A stretch of 26,952 nt of DNA from Reticulomyxa filosa. Its lineage: Eukaryota > Foraminifera > Reticulomyxidae. A model generated the notes under the pieces. The model saw only the letters and a list, made by a program, of their open reading frames with translations, was not told the DNA's origin and did not search any database. Positions within the stretch are counted from its first letter, which is position 1, and every line of letters starts with the position of its first letter. Position numbers and translations under genes: made by a program. The stretch is taken from the NCBI GenBank assembly GCA_000512085.1, contig ASPP01019567.1, forward strand, positions 1 to 26,952, written 5' to 3'. Below, piece after piece: positions 19,874 through 26,952 of this stretch.

Positions 19874-22800
19874 TCACAGTTGTCGCAATATAGACAAAAT
19901 TTCTTCTGATTTTTTCAATCGACTGGCCATCATCAACGGCGATTCTTTCATCTTTGCACAATGCAATCACAACAACATAAAATTAAAGTTCATTTCTTAC
20001 TAACAATAACAACAATAGTATAAAAAACACATACACATATTACATACCAACGTTTCACTCTTGGTTTCCAGTAATTCGTTCCAGATTTTCTTTGGCATTT
20101 TTTTTTGCAAAGTTTTCAGATTGTTAATTTCATTTCCTTTTCTATTGGCCAGACTGATGTGCAACAAATTGAACCCTTCCATATCAGTTTGTTGCGTCTA
20201 TTTATGCACAATGGTAAACCAACAAGGGAATGAAAGCATATCAACACACAAAATACAAATACATACATTGGTGGTAATCTTCCAAAATTGATCATCCGCA
20301 TCTTTCGGGATCAAAAATGACATAATCTCTTCATCCATTTCCGGTGAAAGCCACAATGCAGCCATCAAAGGTGTTTGTCTCCTCTGCGAGCAAAACACAT
20401 GACCCAAAAACCAAACATTAGTACAATGAGGTAAACTCACGAAAAAACGAATGTAACTCGTTCTGCTGTGACAAGAAGCCTTTGCCAAGAGCTGGCTGGC
20501 ATGTACGAACTCAATACTTTCAGACGAGATAATACATTTGGAGCTGACTTGTTGAATAGCAAATGCAGTAAGTGCAGTCCGTGCTGGATTAATTTTTTTT
20601 TAAAAAAGAAAAAATGATATAAACAATTAGTTAGCAAAAGAACAAAAACGTTACAACTTAACTGCGGCTTCTTTGGCCTTGCATTCCCAAAAAATAGTAT
20701 TTTCTTTGTAGTTCCTAGGGATGAGAGCTTCGACAATAGCCTCCGAAAGTTTGGATTGCTGTAATACAGCTTTCATCAATGGGCAAAGTCCTTGCTGTAC
20801 ATTTTTTCATTTTTTGTTTTTTGTTTGTTTGTTTGTTTGTTTGTTTTTGATAAGCCTTGGACAACATCATAGATACATACTCCTCGTTCTGGTAATTGAA
20901 TGAGAGATTGCCACCTTTCTTCATCTCGAATGTTGTCTTTCAGTAGTTGCAGCATTTTTATCAGATCGACATATTCATTCGCAACACCAAAATGGATGCA
21001 AGAATAATTATCCTTTTTTTTTTTTTTTCCTCATATTTTTGTTTCATTGTCCATGTACAAAAGAAGAAAAAAATGCATAAATACAAATATATAAATAAAT
21101 ATATACATATACATGTACATATATATACATGTATATATATATGTACACATATATGTATATATATATTTATAAATATAATAGTGTTAAACAATGTCCAACG
21201 CATTCCACACGGTTCGAGCGTGATCCTTGTCCGAAGGTATAAACAATTGTATGCAGGCAATAGACTTTTGTTTCCACAGCGCGAACATGAGAGGATACGT
21301 CCCTCCTCATTTTTTTCATAGAGCTGTGCCTGCACGACGTCCAAAGGAATAAAGTCTCCACTTTGCAACAGGGCTTTGGCATATTGCAAGGTGACTTGCG
21401 GATTGCTGGCCATCTGCGTGCAAAAATTGCTGCCGGCAGCGTTTTTGAAGTTTTGAACGGCGGTGGATTGGCGAAAGTGGTTGGGGAAGTAGAGCATTAA
21501 GTTGGCCATATCGACAGGGGCAAACGAAGCAATTCGCAGTTGGACGTGGAAAGACAAGTCGTTCATGACTAGTAAGGAGTCCATTAAGAGCGATTCTTGT
21601 CGTTGGATTTCATAAAAAGGGTGTTCGTTTTGTTTGAATCTGGCCATGATTTGAAGTAGAAACTGCACCTCGGTGACAATGCTTTTTCCGTTTTCCGTGA
21701 ACAGCACATTCATTTTCACGTCTTCGTATTCCTGAGGAACGCGGACCTTGCCATCCAAAGACTGGACGGACGAGTACTTGGCAAAGCCATTTTTCATTCT
21801 TACCACTTTGAAGCTGTTGCAATAGGGAGGCGATTCCATCATACGCATAAAATGATTCAAGCCTTGGACGAGATAGTCGATATTGGTAAAGATCACTTGA
21901 CAACGCAATATGTCGATGACATGGGCCGATTTGGGGAATTGCTCGTGCTTGTAATCCAGCTGCGCCTTCAATTTGCATCGCTCGTGCGTTTTAATGGGAC
22001 CCTCGGAAAACGTACATTCCTGGCAGCCTTTGAACAGGTTCGCCATTTCCGTTTGGTACGACCGGTTCATTTCGTGTGCCCTCGTGAGCAGGTCATTCAA
22101 ATACACGTCAAAGTCGTAACTGTGCTTGGGATGGAATGCGACATCGCCACTGTTGATTTGAACATCGAGCAATTCCTTTTCGCTTATGAGCGACTGTACG
22201 CCCAATTCATCGTCGTCTTGTCTGCATTTGTTTTTCGCTTTCACCTCCTTTTGTTCTTGCGTTTGCTTTTGTGCTGTGTTATCCTTGTTCGATGTCCATT
22301 GAAAGAACACCAATTTTCGGTACTCTTGTTCAAACTTGGATATCTCGGCGTTGATCTCTTCGTGGAATTGGTTCGTATGTTTGAACGATTGCGACTCGCA
22401 AAGCTTTCGAATTTCCTCCCATCGTATACGTTTCCCCTTATCATCATCATTGTCCTTTTCCTCGTTTGCTGTCTTGTGTTCTTCCTTTTTTTTTTTTTTT
22501 TGGACCAATGGCAAGTCGTCCATCCAAACCAACAAATCTCGGTTGTCCACAAGATGCTCTTCGATCCACTTCCAATCGTTGCAATGGTCGTGCAATGTGT
22601 TGATGTTCAGTATCTCTGTACATTTCTTGAAAAGGACCTCCCATAACTTTTCCTTATCGTATAGCCAACACATGTTGAATACATCGCTGCTAATTAGCTT
22701 CCCATCTTTGATCATTGCAAGCAGTGTCTTTGTCAACCCTTTCATTATTACATCAAACTCGCTTCCACTCGTCATTTTCTTCAAATATCCCAACAACTCT

Positions 22801-23274
22801 TCAATCTTGCTTCGCTGCTTCATTTGCGTCATTGCGTACTCTCTCGTCATTTTATCTTTTTCGCTCATAAATTTCGCACTCATCAACACTTTTATTCCTT
22901 TCGTTTCTTGCTGCAATATTGCTGTTTCCAGCGCATTTTTTATAGCGTCTTGTCGCTCACCAATTTTTATCATGTCGGACTCTAACACATAGCGAGCACA
23001 CATTACATTGTTTCCAGACAATCGAGATACCAAATGGCTCAATAAATCTTTCTTTTTTAATAAAAAAAAAAACAATGAGAAAAAAAAAAAAAAAAAAAAG
23101 GTCCATCCATAGATTCTTTTAAACAAAACAAACAGAAAAGGGGCTTACCGTTATGTTGTGGAACTTGAAACCTCTGTTCCAAATAATGTCTTGATTATAT
23201 CTTTCCAAAATATCGACAAACAATTTTTCTTTTTTTTCGGTAGCACAGCGGCATGCATAAGAACATATTTCGTC
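19874..23274 (-). CDS. RelA/SpoT-like nucleotidyltransferase region fused to alternating ankyrin-like repeats; 5' end incomplete
   Basis: Minus-strand exons, all phase-compatible, are 23274-23149, 23051-21190, 21012-20881, 20794-20663, 20583-20441, 20381-20267, 20197-20048 and 19951-19874 (TGA), giving 912 residues plus a missing N-terminus. An ankyrin-like start (LFVDILERYNQDIIW, then DLLSHLVSRLSGNN) leads into a helical, Lys/Asp-rich region. A nucleotidyltransferase-like region follows (motifs KAQLDYKHEQF, VIDILRCQVIF, RMKNGFAKY, YEDVKMNVLF, TEVQFLLQIM, HPFYEIQR), and then seven ankyrin-like units. In classical Rel enzymes this fold transfers pyrophosphate to GTP; here the active-site pattern is degenerate, so activity is uncertain. 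Ankyrin-like units usually bind proteins. One extra base is needed at CCC 21301-21303 (GGG on the coding strand) to enter the frame of the first C-terminal repeat. Introns hold long A/T runs and microsatellites. Confidence 0.68.
20819..20847. repeat. TTTG tetranucleotide microsatellite in an intron
   Basis: About six TTTG units lie within the 86-nt intron between the 21012-20881 and 20794-20663 exons of the minus-strand gene. They have no coding role. Confidence 0.8.
21060..21185. repeat. TA/TACA microsatellite with self-complementary blocks in an intron
   Basis: Alternating ATATAC, TACATGTACA and TATATA blocks fill most of the intron 21013-21189 of the minus-strand gene. The repeated palindrome ACATGT lets the intron transcript form long hairpins. 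It is bordered by an A/T homopolymer next to the acceptor of the next exon. Confidence 0.8.
21590..22010 (-). other. RelA/SpoT-like nucleotidyltransferase region (degenerate)
   Basis: Ordered motifs are ERCKLKAQLDYKHEQFP, AHVIDILRCQVIFTN, VVRMKNGFAKYSS, YEDVKMNVLFTENG, VTEVQFLLQIMARFK and HPFYEIQR. The D-x-x-R after a hydrophobic strand, the YEDVKMNV strand, the E-V-Q strand and the K-x(4)-HPFYE helix follow the layout of RelA/SpoT synthetase-fold proteins (DxxGxR, ExQ, then H/Y). The Gly of DxxGxR and the early RxKxxxS motif are not clearly present. The catalytic state is therefore unknown. Confidence 0.42.
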
Positions 23275-23322
23275 CTGCCAATTTTTTTTTTTTTTAGTGA
23301 TCAATACGTATACATAATTAAC

Positions 23323-23340
23323 TTTTTTTCCCCCCCCCCC
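23323..23340. repeat. T7-C11 homopolymer tract
   Basis: Seven T are followed by eleven C (23330-23340). This is the only long G/C homopolymer in a window full of A/T homopolymers. It falls in a presumed intron of the minus-strand gene, where it would be G11A7 in the transcript. Confidence 0.85.
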
Positions 23341-23529
23341 TTCATATTTTTAAATTACTTCCCCCTTTTTTTTTTTGCTTTGTTTTGTCATCTGTTTGCT
23401 TTGAAAACTGATTTCTGTTCTTTATTTACGATACTGTTAATCTTGTTTATGTGCTCCGTATGAAGAGGGTCAACCTATAGTGAACCAATTTCGTACATAC
23501 AAACAATTTGACTGTTGTGGTATGCTTTT

Positions 23530-23660
23530 TTTTTTTGTCAATTCACAAAAGCTAGCTTCCAGATGTTTGAAAAGCTCCTGTAAAATTGAAATTATAATTA
23601 TCCTACCAGCTCTTCTTCTTTTGTTTCATTCTCCACCACTCTTTCCAATTTAATTGTGTC
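23530..23660 (-). other. tentative upstream exons of the nucleotidyltransferase/ankyrin-like gene
   Basis: A 54-nt phase-0 candidate exon 23660-23607 reads DTIKLERVVENETKEEEL and ends at a GTAGGA donor. After a 29-nt putative intron (23606-23578, ending TTTTACAG) a second exon begins ELFKHLEASFCELT. The join to the 23274-23149 exon and the first ATG could not be found. Amphipathic helical content and splice-like borders support it; the very short intron and missing start argue for caution. Confidence 0.33.
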
Positions 23661-24325
23661 CTTTTTATTTTTGTTTTGTTTTTTGTGCTCGTTTTACTCG
23701 TGGCAACACTTTTTCTTGGTACCGACCCGTAACTGCATTATGATGCTCCGATTTTGAACGTTTGCTACTCTTTTCTCTTTCAGACTATTTGACTTCTCAC
23801 TAAATTGCGGTAATATTTGTACGACGATTATTGAAATATTTTCCCGCTTTTTTTTAAAAGTTGCAAACCAAATTGCAATTTAAAACCATCCGATCTTACT
23901 AATAACATTCTAAAGTATCACTTCTTTAAAATTTGTTTCATGTAATAAAATTTTTTATATTGTTGTGCTTCCTGCTCAGGTATATTTTTTCATCATGCAT
24001 ATTTCCGGATCATCGCCGGCTAATTTTTCAGAAGTTAGAAGGTGTTTATCCTAAATCTCAGTCGTTATGTCTTGGAATTCTTTTATTTTGTGGATTTGCA
24101 CAATATTGCCTCGTAATTTTTACTTGCGCATTTTTCTCAAAAATTTCAAAAAATAGCTGTTGTTCTTGTTTTGTTGGTCTTTCTTTTTTCAAAAAAAACT
24201 TTATCTGGCTTAGTTGGCGCTCTTTTTTTTTTTATCTTTCTCTTTTTTCTTTATTTGAAAGTAGTCATTTGGAAAAGAAAAAATCGACCAATCGATTTTT
24301 TTTTTTTTAACGCGTGAGAAAAGAA
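23661..24325. promoter_or_regulatory. divergent intergenic region upstream of the zinc-finger gene
   Basis: No supported coding exon on the plus strand. It probably holds the promoter and 5' leader of the zinc-finger gene and the unseen first exon and promoter of the divergent minus-strand gene. A T12 run lies at 24297-24308, just before the leader sequence and the ATG at 24326. No specific binding site is recognisable. Confidence 0.4.
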
Positions 24326-25197
24326 ATGGAAGAAACGTCAGGAAATGACTCAGGTTTAAGCGAGGAGGTGAAAAGTCAATGGGACGAGTTGGATAGCAAG
24401 TTGAAAGCAGCCCCAGTAACATATCGATGTGAGAGGCAAAAGTCCCAAAAAGATATGTTATCGAGGATGAAGCAATTTTTCATCAAGAGAAGTTTGCTGT
24501 TCAAGGAACATTCCAAACGTATTCTAGAAAGTGATGAGCAGTTATTGCAGTTGCAAAGTGAGGAACAAGAGACAATGTATTTGCAGCAATGTACAACTGT
24601 GACAATGGATCACAAGTTGTCTTCTCCATCGTCAATGTCCGGTCACAGTCAGACTTTAGAAAATGATGACGAAAAACACAGGATTGAAATAACAGATGCA
24701 ATGCCCGATGAGACCTCTGCTTTCAAACGACCAGACAACAGCACTTCAGAGCAAGGTATTTTGGGAAAAAAAAATTTATTTTTTTTCAATGAAATGGGGA
24801 CAAACAAAAAAAAAAAAAAAAAAAGAACGAAAAGAATATGTATACGTCAAAAGACAAAGTCGACCACGAAGGAATATTGCAAACGATACGACAGAAGAAG
24901 GAACGCTTGGAGGCATTACGGAAATGGCAATGTGACGAGTATATCTCGGTGCTGAACAAAGAGATAGCAGAGATCTTTGTGGAGTGGAGCAAATATTTTG
25001 CGCAAAAATGCACGGAAATGGACACGAAGTACTTGCAAGATATTTGCGACGTGCGATCACAGATGAACGACTTGCGAATCAGATGTCACTTGTCGACACT
25101 TAAAAAGTCACAGCATGACATGGTCACAAGAACAGGGACAAGTGTTACAGCAACAGCAATAGTAACAGAAGCATCAATTCCAATAGTAACAATAAAC

Positions 25198-25265
<68 letters not shown>

Positions 25266-25993
25266 TAATAATAATAATAGTAATAGTAATAGCAATAATA
25301 ATAAGTCAATGGAAATCAAATCAGAACCCATAGTGGATATGGCTGACATGGATGCGAAAACAACAGTGGAGATGAGCAGGATCCCTCCTTCCTCTCATCA
25401 ACAGCACCAACATCATCCTCATGGCCATTCGATCACTGCTGCAATTGACAAACTCTCGGAACCACCTTTGCCTCCTTTGCCACCTCTCCCTCCTCCTCCT
25501 CCTCGCATTCACAAATTGGAAATGGATGTGCTGCAGTTGTTGAATCATTGCTCGATCAATGATATCACTTCGCTCTCGTCCATGTCGCAAGCTGTGCATC
25601 GCCTCTCTCCAATACGAAACCTCAATGTCCCTTTCATAGACGTTTCCACTCGTACCAATAATGTCTCACCTTTGTTTGCCGCTCCGAGTGCTAATACTAA
25701 TGTTAATACCAATACCAATGCCAATGCCAATGCCAATGTCAATGCCGGTGCCAATATTAATGTCAATGCCAATGCCAATACCAATGCCAATGCCAGTGTC
25801 AACACTAATATTAGTGTCAATGTCAATGGTATCAATGGCAATGACAACATGCCACCCCATTTGAAAAAAATCTATGTTGACAGCAAATCCAATGCATTGG
25901 TCGCCTTGAAAAATTGGGCTGGAAACGCTGAGATTATTTCGATTCCTGCTCTTTTCAATAGCCACAATGGTGTTCACAACAGCAGTACTATGA

Positions 25994-26030
<37 letters not shown>

Positions 26031-26229
26031 TGCCAATGTAATGTTTGCCAATAGAAACACAAACTTGGATAGTACGCTCTCCAACATGAATACGGCTTAC
26101 ATAAATACAGCCTCATTTTTATCCAACGACCATTCGAATGGCACTCCAATTCGAACCGCATATATGCAGTCATTGGATTCCAAAGCGATTGAAAACTCGA
26201 AACAAGCAGGCTCCTTGAGAGAACACCAT

Positions 26230-26276
<47 letters not shown>

Positions 26277-26753
26277 ACAACAACAACAACAACAACAGCA
26301 ACAACAACAACATAAAGGCAATACGCATTCTTCACCCAGTGGGAGTGAAGACTCGTCTCTCGATATGGATATGAAACGGGACGAAAAAATGGAAGAATTG
26401 GAGTGTGATGGCCAACCCAAGTCATCTGCGATTATGACTGACGTTGTCATCAATGGCAAGCTAAGATACCAATGCAAAGTGTGTGGCGAGCATTTTAGCA
26501 CAAAACATTACTTGTTGAACGACCATCGCTTCAAACACAATGGCAGCTATCCGTTGCATTGCCAGCATTGTAACAAAGGATTCAGTTGCTTAAGTAAACT
26601 CAACTCCCATTTGTTCATTCACACTGGTGAAAAGCCTTACGAATGCCAAATTTGCAAGAAACGTTTCAGCAAAAAGGTGTTTTGAATAGACACACACGCA
26701 TGCATTGTCGAAGTTTTGACAAAGTTGATGTTGCTATTCCTTTCATTTCATAG
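24326..26753 (+). CDS. C2H2 zinc-finger protein with coiled coil, poly-Asn, Asn-dipeptide and poly-Gln tracts
   Basis: Exons are 24326-24755 and 24854-26753 with a 98-nt intron (GT 24756, AG ending 24853, phase G + AC), giving about 776 residues if one base is added in the T4 run 26680-26683. The N-terminus is helical and charged ([19 protein letters not shown]), and exon 2 opens with a likely coiled coil ([19 protein letters not shown]). Low-complexity tracts follow: N23, a Pro-rich [15 protein letters not shown], an Asn-dipeptide region, N12 and Q27. Three C-terminal C2H2 fingers are separated by a TGEKP linker, pointing to sequence-specific DNA binding in the nucleus. As read, a TGA at 26683-26685 cuts the third finger before its histidines; one extra T restores them and the frame then ends at TAG 26751. 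It could be a transcriptional regulator; targets are unknown. Confidence 0.78.
25195..25299 (+). repeat. AAT microsatellite coding 23 Asn, then Asn/Asp/Ser mix
   Basis: Mostly AAT codons run from 25195 to 25263. They are followed by GAT, four AAT, then alternating AGT/AGC and AAT. It is a coding trinucleotide repeat and probably length-variable. Confidence 0.92.
25693..25848 (+). repeat. 6-bp-periodic repeat coding alternating Asn dipeptides
   Basis: Every second codon is AAT or AAC, alternating with GCC, ACC, GTC, ATT or similar, to give N-A, N-T, N-V and N-I dipeptides. The hexamer AATGCC dominates. It is in frame throughout; the antisense frame gives Leu/Val/Ala-rich junk. Confidence 0.9.
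25996..26031 (+). repeat. second poly-Asn tract (N12)
   Basis: Twelve Asn codons, ten AAT followed by AAC and AAT, within the zinc-finger gene. Confidence 0.9.
26230..26310 (+). repeat. poly-Gln tract (Q27), CAG/CAA mixed
   Basis: Twenty-seven Gln codons, first alternating CAG and CAA, then mainly CAA. The mix of codons should limit slippage. It sits between the Asn-rich region and the zinc fingers, as in many amoebozoan and rhizarian regulators. Confidence 0.92.
26467..26705 (+). other. three C2H2 zinc fingers (third completed only after a one-base frame change)
   Basis: Finger 1: [17 protein letters not shown] then NDHRFKH, with 13 residues between the second Cys and first His rather than the usual 12. 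Finger 2: [21 protein letters not shown], a canonical C-x2-C-x12-H-x3-H. The linker is TGEKPY. Finger 3: [13 protein letters not shown], with NRHTRMH in another frame. With one added base the third is again C-x2-C-x12-H-x3-H. Confidence 0.82.
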
Positions 26754-26952
26754 CGACAATATGCAAATTTGCTTTGTTATTTTTTTTATTCTCATTATTA
26801 TTTTTTTTTTTTTTTGGTTGTTTTAATTGTTTTCTGTAATTTTGAGGTCTCTTTTTTTTTTTTTAACTTTTTTTTCAAAAAAAGCACAGTAAGCAAGGCG
26901 GCCTTCATAAAGACTATTTTCTTTTGTTTGATTTGTTTGTTTTTTTTTTTTT
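26754..26952. other. T-rich 3' region after the zinc-finger gene
   Basis: Long T runs and no coding frame. This is probably the 3' untranslated region or an intron if the gene continues. The window ends in a T run, so a further exon cannot be excluded. Confidence 0.4.

Larger units (their letters stand above)
19874..21325 (-). repeat. seven alternating ankyrin-like units, mostly one per phase-0 exon
   Basis: Type 1 units centre on PLM: TYPLMFALWKQKSIACIQL, LCPLMKAVLQQSKLSEAIVE, TPLMAALWLSPEMDEEIM and ESPLMMASRLKKSEEIL. Type 2 units centre on a (L/I)H position: CIHFGVANEYVDLIKMLQLL, LHLLHLLFNKSAPNVLSRLK and NLLHISLANRKGNEINNLK. Most end with a conserved Trp (VWNALDI, RWQSLIQL, FWECKAK, SWQRLLV, FWKITT, IWNELLE). 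Order is 1-2-1-2-1-2-1, ending at TGA. The individual exons are 132, 132, 143, 115, 150 and 78 nt, nearly all bounded by phase-0 introns. Confidence 0.62.

Noticed and set aside
21852-22646. Plus-strand open frames of more than 200 codons opposite the nucleotidyltransferase gene
   Set aside because: Shadow frames; the minus strand has the conserved motifs and consistent splice phases, the plus strand only Leu/Phe/Val-rich sequence.
24838-24840. ATG at 24838 as start of the zinc-finger protein
   Set aside because: It lies inside the intron 24756-24853; the 24326 exon joins in phase to 24854 and supplies a coding-like N-terminus.
25545-25850. Antisense Leu/Ala/Val repeat proteins opposite the Asn-dipeptide region
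   Set aside because: Mirror translation of a coding hexamer repeat; no independent support.
25195-26310. CRISPR-like or satellite array interpretation of the repeats
   Set aside because: Repeats are in-frame codon runs within a zinc-finger gene, without spacers.

Overview
The window reads as nuclear DNA of an intron-rich, AT-rich protist. Coding exons are cut by short GT-AG introns, mostly about 70-155 nt. Many introns carry runs of 10-18 T or A, so naive translations show poly-Phe and poly-Lys. Stops TAA, TGA and probably TAG are all used, so the genetic code looks standard. A COMM-domain gene, a giant beta-helix membrane protein and Asn/Gln homopolymers in a C2H2 protein fit a free-living amoeboid eukaryote. 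A foraminiferan such as Reticulomyxa is my best guess; this is an inference, not a match. I see no bacterial operons, CRISPR, tRNA, rRNA or transposase.

Layout: 1-809 no gene. 810-1506 (+) a COMMD family protein. 1971-17042 (+) one very large gene of about 25 exons and about 4,080 residues. It encodes a signal peptide, a long right-handed beta-helix ectodomain with GGA(I/V/F) and FxxN motifs, a Thr/Ser stalk, a GDG module, PA-like and SEA-like segments, a Pro/Thr linker, a second beta-helix block, a Cys-rich module, about eight or nine membrane helices and an acidic cytoplasmic tail. 17687-18097 (-) is a small protein with a C-terminal hydrophobic segment. It is divergent from 18312-19434 (+), a two-exon multi-pass membrane protein. 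19874-23274 (-, 5' end further upstream) encodes a protein with a degenerate RelA/SpoT-like nucleotidyltransferase region followed by seven ankyrin-like units that alternate between two types, largely one unit per exon. 24326-26753 (+) is a coiled-coil, poly-Asn, poly-Gln protein ending in three C2H2 zinc fingers.

The genes do not form an evident pathway; they look like independent eukaryotic loci. Two pairs are divergent (18097/18312 and about 23660/24326). The giant protein looks like a surface receptor or adhesin, the zinc-finger protein like a DNA-binding regulator, and the COMMD protein like a member of the endosomal Commander/CCC machinery.

The strongest structural observation is that six places in four genes need exactly one extra base to keep an otherwise clear reading frame, mostly within short homopolymers. 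This looks more like systematic homopolymer under-calling in the source assembly than six independent gene deaths. The most interesting biology is the nucleotidyltransferase-plus-alternating-repeat protein on the minus strand and the giant receptor-like gene.
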